A DNA stretch of 64,000 nt from JALZOC01 sp035758845 (lineage in GTDB: Bacteria > Acidobacteriota > Vicinamibacteria > Vicinamibacterales > 2-12-FULL-66-21). The notes under the pieces are model-generated. The model was not told the origin of the DNA. It worked only from the letters and a program-made list of their open reading frames with translations, and made no database searches. The stretch spans positions 1-64,000 of the forward strand of contig DASTVZ010000052.1 of the NCBI GenBank assembly GCA_035758845.1, written 5' to 3'. Every line of letters starts with the position of its first letter. Position 1 is the first letter of the stretch. Positions 1-8,186 of the stretch are shown piece after piece. Position numbers and translations under genes: made by a program.

Positions 1-372
1 AAGCGGTTCTTCGGCGCCGCGCGGAACGTCGAAGAAGGCGGGTCGCTGACGATCGTCTCGACTGCGCTGGTCGACACCGGGTCGCGCATGGACGAAGTGA
101 TCTTCGAAGAATTCAAGGGCACCGGCAACAGCGAGATCCACCTCGATCGAAAACTCACCGACCGGCGCGTGTTTCCATCAATCGACATCCAGAAGAGCGG
201 CACGCGGAAGGAAGAAATGCTCATTGCTCGCGAGGATCTCAATCGCGTGTGGGTGCTTCGCAAAGTGCTGACGCCGCTGTCTCCGACCGAAGCAATGGAG
301 CTTCTGCTTTCGAAGATGGCAAAGACGAAAAGCAACGCCGAGTTCCTTGGGTCGATGACGAACGGCAGGTAA
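1..372 (+). CDS. rho: Transcription termination factor Rho, C-terminal part (5' end outside window)
   Basis: The reading frame is open from base 1 and ends with TAA at 370-372. It encodes the last 123 residues of Rho, the hexameric RNA-dependent ATPase that releases RNA polymerase. Visible hallmarks are the stretch SLTIVSTALVDTGSRMDEV, then FKGTGNSEIHLDR, then RRVFPSIDI, which belong to the RecA-like ATPase core and R-loop region of every Rho, followed by the usual C-terminal helix with MELLLSKM. The protein looks intact at its C-terminus. rpmE, a common immediate neighbour of rho in bacteria, lies 7.5 kb downstream here, with five unrelated genes in between. Confidence 0.96.
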   Translation, partial: KRFFGAARNVEEGGSLTIVSTALVDTGSRMDEVIFEEFKGTGNSEIHLDRKLTDRRVFPSIDIQKSGTRKEEMLIAREDLNRVWVLRKVLTPLSPTEAMELLLSKMAKTKSNAEFLGSMTNGR

Positions 373-707
373 CCTCGGTGCGCGTCACTGACGGCCGCTC
401 GGCCCGGGCGCTTCAGAGTGCCGTACGCAGTCGGCTCCCGCGCTCACAAAACCGTCTGCGGCTGCTCCGTTACAGAACACAGAATTAAGACCCGCTCGTT
501 CAACGAGATAAACCACGTTTCCACAGCCATTCACGGATCTTCACTGTTTCAGAAGCGGGACAGGACGCGAAAACCGTGATCGCCCGCCAAACTTGTGAGT
601 TTCGTAACACACTGAAAAGAAAAGTGATTCGGCGTCTTGACGTGTCGAGGAAACGGATCTGTCCTTGCTAGAGATGGGTTTCACACAGAATTGTGCGCGG
701 AGGCGTT
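373..707. other. Intergenic region between rho and the S8 peptidase
   Basis: About 335 bases without a gene. I see no tRNA, no clear intrinsic terminator for rho and no riboswitch core that I recognise. A TTGACG at 637-642 resembles a -35 box but no good -10 box lies 16-19 bases downstream. A GGAGG at 699-703 precedes a TTG codon at 708. Confidence 0.5.
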
Positions 708-2774
708 TTGAGAAACCCGTCGAGCAAAGCGGTGTGGGGAGCTGTCCTGGCGCTGGCGATCTGGTTGCCGTCGCCAGCATCGGCTGGACCCCGCCAGTCT
801 GCGAGGCTGGATAAAGCGCTGCAAGCCTCGTCGACATCAGACGAATCGTTTGATGTCATCGTTCGCGCGAAGCCGGGGCGTGAAGCGAACGTCAAGGACA
901 AGGTCGGACGCCATACCAGCGACGTCCACGTCCACGATGTGATCGGTGCGGTGAGCGCGACGCTCACCGCCCGTGAAATCTCGAAACTCGCCAACGATCC
1001 GGATGTCGACGGCGTATCGCTGAATGCGGACGTCTCGGCACTTGCGTCCGGACCGCCAGGAAACCCAAAGAAGACCACCGACGGCTCCGGCTGGTCGTCG
1101 CAGAGCAGCTCGAATTTCGCGAGCACAGTCGTCGCTGACCTCAAGCAGGCGCTCGGACTCGACAATCGCTTTACCGGCGCGGACACGACGGTTGCGATCA
1201 TCGACTCCGGAATCGCGACGAATATCGACTTCGGCCTGCGGATCCTTGGGCAATATGTTTTCTGGAAGGGACGGCAGTACTACACGCTGCCGTATGACGG
1301 CTACGGCCACGGGACGCACGTCGCCGGCCTGATTGGGTCGAGCGGTGCGACGTCCAACAACAAGTACGCCGGCATCGCGCCGGCGACCAAGCTGCTGTCG
1401 TTGAAAGTCCTCGACAGCAAGGGTACGGGCAAAACGTCGGACGTCATCGATGCGATCGGATTTGCCATTGCGAACAAAACACGCTTTGGCATCAACGTCA
1501 TCAACCTGTCGCTCGGACATCCCATTTACGAGTCTGCGGCCACCGACCCGCTGGTGCAGGCCGTGGAGAGCGCCGTTCGCGCCGGTATCGTCGTCGTCGT
1601 GGCGGCCGGCAACTACGGATTCAACCCGGTCACCGGACAGACGGGCTATGCCGGGATCGCCTCGCCAGGTAACTCGCCGTCCGCGATCACCGTTGGCGCC
1701 GGCGTGACCAACAACACGGTGAGCCGAACCGATGATCGCCTCGCCGACTACAGCTCGCGCGGACCGACGTGGTACGACGGCTTCGCGAAGCCCGACATTC
1801 TCGCGCCGGGACAGTCGCTGGTCTCGACCGATGCCGTCGGTAGCACACTCGACGTGACGTATCCGGGCCTCGTGCTGAAGGATGGCTCGGCGAAGTTCCT
1901 GCGATTGAGTGGATCGAGCATGGCGACCGGCGTCGTCTCCGGCCTGGTCGCGGTCATGCTCGAAGCCAACCGCGCTGGCGCGGAACAGCGTTGGCAGGAC
2001 TATCAGAACCTGCTCAAGAGGAATCAGCGCGATGCGTTTCCCGGGGCGCTGCTACTCACGCCGAATGCGGTGAAGGCGCTGCTCGAATACTCGGCGACGC
2101 CGCTGCACAACGCGAATGGCGTGGCCTACGGCGTGCTCGAGCAGGGGGCGGGACTCGTGAACGGCATCGGCGCGGTTACGCTGGCTTACCACATCGATAC
2201 GAATCGCGCCGCCGGTCAGTACTGGCTGACGCGTGCCGCGACCCCGTGGAACGACTTCGGGGGCGTCATCGAACCGTGGTCGCAAACCGTGATTTGGGGT
2301 ACGGCGCTGCTGCATGGGACCAGCGTCGTTGATCTCCGACAGGTGGCATGGGAAGACAACATCGTCTGGGGCACGGGCGCCTTCGCGAAAGTCGTCTCCG
2401 GAATGTTCTCGGACGATGAAGACAACATTGTGTGGGGCACTCTGGCTCTCGACGAGGACAACATCGTCTGGGGCACGAGCGTGCCGCTGTCGACTGCGCT
2501 GATGTGGTCCGGCAACGCCACGCTGGCAAACAACATCGTCTGGGGCACTGCCGAGTGGGCTCAAAACATTGTCTGGGGCAGTTCGCTGGTGGGCTACTTC
2601 AACGGCCAGGCGATCGTCTGGGGGACGCTCTCGGATGGCGAGGACAACATCGTCTGGGGCACGCTCGATGAAGATAACATCGTGTGGGGCACCCTCGACG
2701 ACGAAGACAACATCGTCTGGGGCACCTCTCAAAGTCGAGTGAGCGCGCTGGCGCTGGTGGGAGGTTCGCTGTGA
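708..2774 (+). CDS. Exported subtilisin-like (S8) serine peptidase with C-terminal IVWGT repeats
   Basis: An exported subtilase. I chose TTG at 708 because GGAGG lies 4 bases upstream. GTG at 693 (5 codons earlier, no Shine-Dalgarno) is the alternative, and residue numbers here count from it. A signal peptide occupies residues 6-31 and ends ASA. An inhibitor_I9-like propeptide follows (about 52-115). The catalytic triad is visible as Asp171 (AIIDSG), His206 (GHGTHVAG) and Ser409 (GSSMATG), with the oxyanion Asn307. After the catalytic domain, residues 533-679 carry ten copies of (N)IVWG(T/S), most preceded by acidic residues, a tract I know only from subtilases of this kind of bacterium and whose role I cannot name. 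The stop overlaps the start of the next gene. Confidence 0.93.
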   Translation: MRNPSSKAVWGAVLALAIWLPSPASAGPRQSARLDKALQASSTSDESFDVIVRAKPGREANVKDKVGRHTSDVHVHDVIGAVSATLTAREISKLANDPDVDGVSLNADVSALASGPPGNPKKTTDGSGWSSQSSSNFASTVVADLKQALGLDNRFTGADTTVAIIDSGIATNIDFGLRILGQYVFWKGRQYYTLPYDGYGHGTHVAGLIGSSGATSNNKYAGIAPATKLLSLKVLDSKGTGKTSDVIDAIGFAIANKTRFGINVINLSLGHPIYESAATDPLVQAVESAVRAGIVVVVAAGNYGFNPVTGQTGYAGIASPGNSPSAITVGAGVTNNTVSRTDDRLADYSSRGPTWYDGFAKPDILAPGQSLVSTDAVGSTLDVTYPGLVLKDGSAKFLRLSGSSMATGVVSGLVAVMLEANRAGAEQRWQDYQNLLKRNQRDAFPGALLLTPNAVKALLEYSATPLHNANGVAYGVLEQGAGLVNGIGAVTLAYHIDTNRAAGQYWLTRAATPWNDFGGVIEPWSQTVIWGTALLHGTSVVDLRQVAWEDNIVWGTGAFAKVVSGMFSDDEDNIVWGTLALDEDNIVWGTSVPLSTALMWSGNATLANNIVWGTAEWAQNIVWGSSLVGYFNGQAIVWGTLSDGEDNIVWGTLDEDNIVWGTLDDEDNIVWGTSQSRVSALALVGGSL
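2283..2729 (+). repeat. IVWGT-encoding repeat tract in the S8 peptidase gene
   Basis: Ten in-frame copies of a short coding unit whose core reads IVWGT or IWGT. Seven are preceded by Asn and six by Asp-Asn, with variable spacers of 4-20 residues. Near the end the units come every 10-11 residues. The codons are largely conserved (ATC or ATT, GTC or GTG, TGG, GGC, AC), which suggests recent duplication or strong selection. The regular alternation of hydrophobic residues fits short beta strands. Confidence 0.85.
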
Positions 2775-3415
2775 TTCACACGAATACGGCCCCTTCCATC
2801 GGCAGTCGCCTGGCGTCCGATCGCCGAGAGGCAACAAACTGGCGCGCCGCACTGCCGGTTCTGCACGCCAAGGGCGTGACGCTCCGCGAGCTGCGCTTGT
2901 CGGATGCGCCTTCACTGCTCGCGTTTCTCAGCACCGACGAAGTGACGCGATTCATTTCGCCGCCGCCCACCACCATTGCCGGGTTCGAACGGTTCATCGA
3001 GTGGACGCACCGAGAGCGCGCGGCCGGTCACTACGTCTGCTTCGGAATCGTGCCCGAGGGATACGATCAGGCTGTCGGAATCTTCCAGGTGCGGCAGCTC
3101 AACGCCTCGTTCCAGACCGCGGAATGGGGATTCGCGATGGGCTCAAATTTCTGGGGCAGCGGTATCTTCATCGAATCGGCGCGAGCGGTTGTCGCGTTCA
3201 CCTTCGCCACGATCGGCGCCGAACGTCTCGAAGCGCGTTCGTGCATTGAGAACGGGCGCGGAAATGGAGCGCTGCAGAAACTCGGGGCCACGCGTGAAGG
3301 GGTGCTGCGTCAATCGTTTCTTCGCAACGGCGAGTATCACGATCAAGTGTTGTGGGCGATTGTCGGCGCGGACTGGCGCGAGTGGATGGGTGGGCAGTCC
3401 CACAGTAATCACTGA
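2771..3415 (+). CDS. GNAT family N-acetyltransferase, RimJ/RimL-like
   Basis: A 214-residue acetyltransferase. The start is GTG at 2771, with GGGAGG at 2759-2764 six bases upstream, and it overlaps the S8 stop as GTGA, so translation of the two is probably coupled. The core begins with LRELRLSDAPSL, followed by the GNAT beta-4/beta-5 region (AEWGFAMG, WGSGIF) and ENGRGNGALQKLGA, the Asn-containing acetyl-CoA motif of RimJ/RimL-type enzymes. About 30 residues precede the fold. The substrate is unknown. Coupling to an exported protease is unusual, because the GNAT should act in the cytoplasm. The gene ends convergent with, and overlapping by 7 bases, the AsmA-like gene. Confidence 0.88.
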   Translation: MIHTNTAPSIGSRLASDRREATNWRAALPVLHAKGVTLRELRLSDAPSLLAFLSTDEVTRFISPPPTTIAGFERFIEWTHRERAAGHYVCFGIVPEGYDQAVGIFQVRQLNASFQTAEWGFAMGSNFWGSGIFIESARAVVAFTFATIGAERLEARSCIENGRGNGALQKLGATREGVLRQSFLRNGEYHDQVLWAIVGADWREWMGGQSHSNH

Positions 3416-4968
3416 CGTTTGAGGACGCGGCCGAAATCGAGACCGAATTTAGGATCATTCCGCGTCCCGCGGATGGTGATCGGCAGAACGGCGCCGGCGC
3501 CATCTCTTTTGAAGAGCGGATCGACGACCTTCAGCATCACCGACTTCATGCCTCCGCCGGCAGCTTGTGAGAGAGTCGCCTTCGTACGTGCCGTACCGTC
3601 GAACTGAAGCACCTCGCTGCCAAGGCCATACGTCCCATCGACCCTGACCGACGCGCCCGGAACATTGAATGCGCCCTCTCGAAGATTCAACACGTTATTC
3701 GCGAGCCCGAACTTCCCCGCAAAGTTCGAGGCGACATGGGTCGCGTGCTCTTCGGGATCGAGTCCGCGGGCCCGTTCACTCAGATCTGACAACTTCTTCT
3801 GAATCTCGGCATTGGTAAAACGCGCGTCGTTTACCTGGAACGTCCCTGCGAGGTGAAGACGATCCATGACGTCTCGAGGACCCGCCGGCAGATTCATGTC
3901 CGCATGCAGTGCGAGCGTGCCGGTCATGGCTGGATTGTCGCCTTTGACTCCGAGTCGCAGCACGTCCTCGATCCGTCCCTGATCGATCTTGACGTGCAGT
4001 TGGATCGTTCGACCCTTGACGCCTTCCGCGCCGACGATGGCGCCGCGGCAGGCCAGCGCAGTGCCGAGGAACGTCCCCTCAACAGTGTTCAGGTAGGTAT
4101 CGCCGTCAGTGCCGTCCACGACCGCTTCGAACCGCGTATCGAGCGGCACCGGGTTGGCGCTGACATTCACTCGAAAGTCAGGAGTGTGAGTGGTTCCTTT
4201 CACTCCGATCCGGTTCAGCCGTCCCTCGAATGTGCCGACCGAGGCGAGATTTCCACCGATGCCTTTGATCGTCGACAGGAGAACCTTGTCAAAGGTGTAC
4301 TGACCGGCAAGCGGAGTGGCGCCGGGATCGTCGCGATGCCACGGCCCGAATGTTCCCTTCGTTTGAATCAAGCCCTTTGGAATGGGATTGGTCAGGGTTG
4401 CCTCGAAGGACATCGTCTCCGCGCGACCCAGTGGCTTCATCGTCAAGGAATGAACCGCGAACACGCGCGGCTCTTTACCCGCGCGCTTTGGGATCAGTGT
4501 GAGCGCTGCGCCTCTCGCTTCGAGGCGGTCCACGACGATCGCTGCCGCGCCGTCAGATTGATCCGTGGCAGTGACTGGCGGCGCGGCTTCGCTGTCGCCG
4601 TCTTTCTCGAACCCAGGGGGAATGTTGATTTGCAGCCCGGTCAACGAAACGGTTCGAAACCGACGCGGTCTGCTGAACAATCCGAAGAGGCCACCGTCGA
4701 GCTCGAACGCGGTCACCGAAACTAAAGGAGGAACATCCTTTCGGCCCTTGTGGCGAATGATGAGGTTGGTACCGGTCACGTGAACAGTGGGAAACGTGTC
4801 CACACTGAACGATTCAAGCTGAACTTCGCTATCCAGCCGCTCCGAGAGTGTCTCGATGACCAGTTGCCGCAGTGTCGCGGTGCGAGAACCGCCGCCGGCA
4901 ATAATTGCCAGCAAAACCAGCAGACCGCCGACGACCGCGATCACCCAACGTGCGACACGACGCGACAT
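3409..4968 (-). CDS. AsmA-like/DUF748-type inner-membrane anchored protein
   Basis: A 519-residue protein with one N-terminal transmembrane segment (about residues 8-27, VARWVIAVVGGLLVLLAIIA) and a long periplasmic part. It begins with the typical AsmA sequence pattern (LDSEVQLESFSVDTFPTVHVTGTNLIIRH), and the C-terminal third (VNDARFTNAEIQKKLSDLSERARG, then LREGAFNVPGASVRVDGTYGL) matches the AsmA C-terminal domain. AsmA-like proteins belong to the bridge-like lipid-transfer proteins that affect phospholipid supply to the outer membrane; the exact role here is inferred only from that family. It stands alone, convergent with the GNAT gene, and its upstream neighbour M28 is also leftward. Confidence 0.8.
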   Translation of the reverse strand: MSRRVARWVIAVVGGLLVLLAIIAGGGSRTATLRQLVIETLSERLDSEVQLESFSVDTFPTVHVTGTNLIIRHKGRKDVPPLVSVTAFELDGGLFGLFSRPRRFRTVSLTGLQINIPPGFEKDGDSEAAPPVTATDQSDGAAAIVVDRLEARGAALTLIPKRAGKEPRVFAVHSLTMKPLGRAETMSFEATLTNPIPKGLIQTKGTFGPWHRDDPGATPLAGQYTFDKVLLSTIKGIGGNLASVGTFEGRLNRIGVKGTTHTPDFRVNVSANPVPLDTRFEAVVDGTDGDTYLNTVEGTFLGTALACRGAIVGAEGVKGRTIQLHVKIDQGRIEDVLRLGVKGDNPAMTGTLALHADMNLPAGPRDVMDRLHLAGTFQVNDARFTNAEIQKKLSDLSERARGLDPEEHATHVASNFAGKFGLANNVLNLREGAFNVPGASVRVDGTYGLGSEVLQFDGTARTKATLSQAAGGGMKSVMLKVVDPLFKRDGAGAVLPITIRGTRNDPKFGLDFGRVLKRQ

Positions 4969-5069
4969 AGCGAGGAGAATTATCCAAACTGCGTTCCAGG
5001 TGATCGTTTTTCCTTCCGTGTCTCCGTGCCTCCGGGTTGATCTTGTGCCGGGCCCTCCGTCCGCTCCGC

Positions 5070-6710
5070 TTACTGAGTAGGACTCGGCAAAGCCTTCCTC
5101 GGCAGTTTCTCGTCTCTCATCGCCGCGTTGTAGGCGAAGACCGCGATCACGGTCGCCTGCTGGATCATGTCGTCGCGCTGTACGCGATCGTAGAAGTCCA
5201 TGTTCGAATGGTGGGTTCGCGAGTTGTATTCCAACCGGTCGACCATGAACTGGAAACCGGGAAGTCCGATGGCATCAAACGCGACGTGATCGGTCGACGT
5301 CACCGAACGTGGCCCCGCCGCGACGACACCAAGATCGGCCAACGGTTTCATCCACTCCTCGAAGATCGGCCGCACTTCCAGGTTCCCCTGCAACCAGATT
5401 CCACGGATGCGCCCGGTTCCATTGTCGGAGTTGAAGTACGCAGCAAGGTTCGCGTGTTCGGCCTTCAACATCATTGTTGCTGGATCGCCGAAGTGCTCGC
5501 GAACGTACGCGCGCGATCCGAGCAGCCCCTGCTCTTCCCCGCCCCACAGCGCGAGACGAATCGTGCGCCGTGGCCTGGCACCAACCGCCTGGAGAATTCG
5601 CATCGCCTCGATGATCGCGCCCGAGCCGGCAGCGTTATCGGTAGCCCCGGTAGCCGCCGCGACCGAATCGAAGTGCGCGCCCAGCATCACCACTTCGTCT
5701 TTCAACTTCGGATCGGTCCCGGGAATCTCCGCGATCGTGTTGAAGCCGTTCGGCGTCGTTTCGTCGTAGAACTTCGTTTCCACGTTGAGCTCGACTCGGA
5801 CCGGAATTCCCTTCACAAGCACGCGCACCATCCGGTTGTAGTGTTCGACGGCAAGCGTCACCGTCGGAAGCCCGCTGCCCGCATCAGGACCTCGCGATCC
5901 GTTGCCGCTTGGAAAGATCGTCCCGCCATCCGGGTGCTGTTGTGCGGCCGAAAGGTCGCTGCCGATCGAATACATGATGTTGTCGCTTCCGCGGTTGAAG
6001 ATCGCGGCAACACCTTCGGCTTTCAGAAACTGCGCAACCCTGGCGGCGAAAGCTTGAGCCGCGCCGCGTCCGGTTCCGGTCGCTTCGTCATCGTTCGCCG
6101 TGTCCGATGCGCCGCTACGCCGGCCGCGACCCCCACGTCCTCGCGGCGGAGGCGTGGTCGCCGCTTCGGCAAAATCCTTTTCTCCCATCCGATGCACGAC
6201 CATCCCTTCCAGCATCGGAACGGGACGTTCCGGCTGGGTCAGCGCAATTTTCCCCGCCAGCTTTCCGCGGTAGTTCTCGAAGTCAGCCTCGGAATCGATC
6301 TGCACGCGAACAACGTCGGCGATGATCGTCCCTTTCGTTCCCGGCGTCCACGAGCCCGGGAACCCGATGAGCGGCTGCACCTGCGGCTCGATCATGTGCG
6401 CACTGAACCTCACGAGCGTCCAGCCCTTTCCAAATGCCCAGCTCTCGCGGTGCGCGTTCGCGAGACCCCACTCGTTGAGTTTCTTCAAAACCCAGTCGCT
6501 GGCCTGGAGAATCGCCGGGCTGCCGGTCAGCCGCGGTCCATACACATCGCTCAACCAGCTGATGTGATCCATGACCTGCGATCGATTCAGACCCTCCTCT
6601 CGAATCTTCGCGATCGTCTGATAGTCGAGTTTTTCGCCAGCTGGTTGTGCAAGAGGTGCGGAGAGGAAGAGAAATACGAGCAGACAGAATGATGGAACGG
6701 ACGGTTGCAT
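5070..6710 (-). CDS. Exported M28 family zinc metallopeptidase
   Basis: A 546-residue secreted aminopeptidase or carboxypeptidase-like enzyme. I start at ATG 6710, which gives a clean signal peptide (SVPSFCLLVFLFLSAPLAQPA); the open frame reaches further upstream but that part is not protein-like. A PA-like domain lies in the middle, with a Gly/Arg-rich insert (GRGGRGRRSG, 6111-6162). The M28 core shows GAHFDSVAAATGATDNAAGSG-type zinc ligands (His, Asp), then WGGEEQGLLGSRAY with the catalytic Glu pair, an Asp in FNSDNGTGRIRG and a final His in TDHVAFDAIGLPG. Substrate specificity cannot be read from the sequence. Confidence 0.92.
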   Translation of the reverse strand: MQPSVPSFCLLVFLFLSAPLAQPAGEKLDYQTIAKIREEGLNRSQVMDHISWLSDVYGPRLTGSPAILQASDWVLKKLNEWGLANAHRESWAFGKGWTLVRFSAHMIEPQVQPLIGFPGSWTPGTKGTIIADVVRVQIDSEADFENYRGKLAGKIALTQPERPVPMLEGMVVHRMGEKDFAEAATTPPPRGRGGRGRRSGASDTANDDEATGTGRGAAQAFAARVAQFLKAEGVAAIFNRGSDNIMYSIGSDLSAAQQHPDGGTIFPSGNGSRGPDAGSGLPTVTLAVEHYNRMVRVLVKGIPVRVELNVETKFYDETTPNGFNTIAEIPGTDPKLKDEVVMLGAHFDSVAAATGATDNAAGSGAIIEAMRILQAVGARPRRTIRLALWGGEEQGLLGSRAYVREHFGDPATMMLKAEHANLAAYFNSDNGTGRIRGIWLQGNLEVRPIFEEWMKPLADLGVVAAGPRSVTSTDHVAFDAIGLPGFQFMVDRLEYNSRTHHSNMDFYDRVQRDDMIQQATVIAVFAYNAAMRDEKLPRKALPSPTQ

Positions 6711-6738
6711 GAGTGCATTGTAAGGCGTAGCGAGTGCC

Positions 6739-6769
6739 TTGCCACCTTGGCACCCTTGGCACTTGCGGC
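6739..6769. repeat. Degenerate TTGGCAC tandem repeat
   Basis: Between the divergent M28 and aldo/keto reductase genes the sequence repeats CACCTTGGCACCCTTGGCAC with small variations. A second copy of the same family is at 16666-16703. Function unknown. Confidence 0.6.
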
Positions 6770-6790
6770 ACGCGAAACTATGATCACGAC

Positions 6791-7759
6791 ATGCGCTATC
6801 GACGTTTTGGCAGGACAGGATGGGAAGTCTCCGAAATTGGCTACGGTATGTGGGGCATGGCCGGGTGGACCGGGAGCGAAGATCAGGAATCGCTCGCGTC
6901 ACTCGATCGCGCGGTCGAACTCGGCTGCAACTTCTTCGACACCGCATGGGCTTATGGTGATGGCCATAGTGAGCGGCTGCTCGCGAAGTTGTTGAAGCGC
7001 CATCCGGGGAAACGGCTGTATTCGGCAACCAAGATCCCGCCCAAGAATCGGCGCTGGCCCGCTCGACCGGAATACACCCTCGACGATGTGTATCCGGCCG
7101 ACTACATTCGCGAGTACACGGAGAAGAGTCTCGAGAACATCGGAGTCTCCACGATAGACCTGCAACAATTCCACGTCTGGAGCGATACGTGGGCTGATGA
7201 CGACCGATGGCAGCGTGCGGCGGCGAAGCTGAAAGAAGATGGATTGGTCCGGGCCATCGGCATCAGCATCAATCGCTGGCAGCCGACCAATGTGTTGCGT
7301 GCGCTTGGAAGTGGCCTCATCGACGCAGTCCAAGTGGTCTACAACGTCCTCGATCAGAATCCTGAAGATGAGTTGTTTCCGATCTGCCGGGAGAAGGAGA
7401 TCGGGATCATCGCGCGCGTCCCGTTCGACGAAGGGAGCCTGACCGGCACGTTGACCCAGAAATCAACCTGGCCGCAAGGAGACTTCCGGAACATTTACTT
7501 CCGTCCGGAAAACCTGATTCCGACACTGGAGCGCATTGAAAGACTTCGCCCGTTTGTCCCGCGCGAGATGACCATGCCCGAACTGACGCTGCGGCACATT
7601 CTCCAGAACCCGGACGTGAGCACAGTGATTCCTGGCATGCGGAAGTTGAAGCATGTCGAGCAGAACATCGGCACGAGCGACGGACACGGGTTGTCGGCGA
7701 CGCTTATGGCAGAGCTGAAAAAGCATCGATGGGATCGAACCGTGGACTACATCGAATGA
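6791..7759 (+). CDS. Aldo/keto reductase
   Basis: A 322-residue NADPH-dependent oxidoreductase of the AKR superfamily. I start at ATG 6791 (RYRRFGRTGWEVSEIGYGMW), the canonical AKR N-terminus; the frame upstream is not protein-like. The catalytic tetrad is visible: Asp and Tyr in FFDTAWAYGDGHSE, Lys in SATKIPPK and His in LQQFHVWS. The C-terminal NADPH-binding motif IPGMRKLKHVEQNI is present. Length and order are normal. The substrate is unknown. It is transcribed divergently from the M28 gene, and its stop is 28 bases before the rpmE promoter. Confidence 0.92.
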   Translation: MRYRRFGRTGWEVSEIGYGMWGMAGWTGSEDQESLASLDRAVELGCNFFDTAWAYGDGHSERLLAKLLKRHPGKRLYSATKIPPKNRRWPARPEYTLDDVYPADYIREYTEKSLENIGVSTIDLQQFHVWSDTWADDDRWQRAAAKLKEDGLVRAIGISINRWQPTNVLRALGSGLIDAVQVVYNVLDQNPEDELFPICREKEIGIIARVPFDEGSLTGTLTQKSTWPQGDFRNIYFRPENLIPTLERIERLRPFVPREMTMPELTLRHILQNPDVSTVIPGMRKLKHVEQNIGTSDGHGLSATLMAELKKHRWDRTVDYIE

Positions 7760-7786
7760 GACATTAACGAGCTGGCGCTCAACGAG

Positions 7787-7815
7787 TTAACGGGAATTCA
7801 ACCATCTGCTATAAT
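7787..7815 (+). promoter_or_regulatory. Sigma-70 type promoter of rpmE
   Basis: TTAACG at 7787-7792 and a perfect TATAAT at 7810-7815 are separated by 17 bases, 32 bases before the rpmE start codon. It lies in the short gap after the aldo/keto reductase stop, so rpmE has its own promoter. Confidence 0.7.
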
Positions 7816-7847
7816 GATCTTTTCCCAATAGGGGCAAGGAGCCTGCA

Positions 7848-8117
7848 GTGAAGGAAGGGATTCACCCTAAGTACTACGAGATCGAGGCGCGCTGTGCGTG
7901 CGGCGCCACCTGGAAGACCCGGTCGACCAAACCGGAGCTCCACCTCGAAATCTGCAACAACTGCCACCCGTTTTTCACCGGCCGGCAAAAGCTGGTTGAT
8001 ACGGAAGGCCGCGTGGAACGCTTCACGAAGCGCTTCGGCGCGCAGACTTCCGAGAGCCGCAAGGCCGCCGCGAAGACAAAGAAGTCGTCCGAGAAGGCCG
8101 CCGCCGCAACGAAGTAA
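7848..8117 (+). CDS. rpmE: Large ribosomal subunit protein bL31, zinc-binding type
   Basis: An 89-residue ribosomal protein starting at GTG 7848, with AAGGAG at 7836-7841. The N-terminus MKEGIHPKYYEIEARCACGATW is typical of bL31. The four zinc ligands of the C+ type are Cys16, Cys18, Cys36 and Cys39, so this is the zinc-containing paralogue used under zinc-replete conditions. The core ends near residue 65 with RVERFTKRFG; the last 24 residues are a Lys/Ala-rich extension, common as a disordered tail in this lineage. It is monocistronic, with a promoter at 7787-7815 and a strong terminator at 8148-8186. Confidence 0.97.
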   Translation: MKEGIHPKYYEIEARCACGATWKTRSTKPELHLEICNNCHPFFTGRQKLVDTEGRVERFTKRFGAQTSESRKAAAKTKKSSEKAAAATK

Positions 8118-8147
8118 CGTCGGGCAGGAACAGGCGAAAAGAGCTTT

Positions 8148-8186
8148 AGACGCTCAGCTCCACAAGAGCTGAGCGTCTGTTTTTTT
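8148..8186 (+). terminator. Rho-independent terminator of rpmE
   Basis: A perfect 13-bp inverted repeat (8148-8160 with 8166-8178), a 5-base loop CACAA, and a run of seven T at 8180-8186. It starts 30 bases after the rpmE stop. Its left part overlaps the 3' end of the opposite-strand mrfB gene (stop at 8154). The opposite strand lacks a strong T run, so it acts mainly on rpmE transcripts. Confidence 0.93.

Noticed and set aside
373..707. Riboswitch or regulatory RNA upstream of the S8 gene
   Set aside because: I looked for c-di-GMP and other common cores and found none.
5037..6692. Long plus-strand ORF of 551 codons
   Set aside because: It lies antisense to the M28 peptidase, has no family pattern, and is Arg/His rich as expected for the opposite strand of a GC-rich gene.
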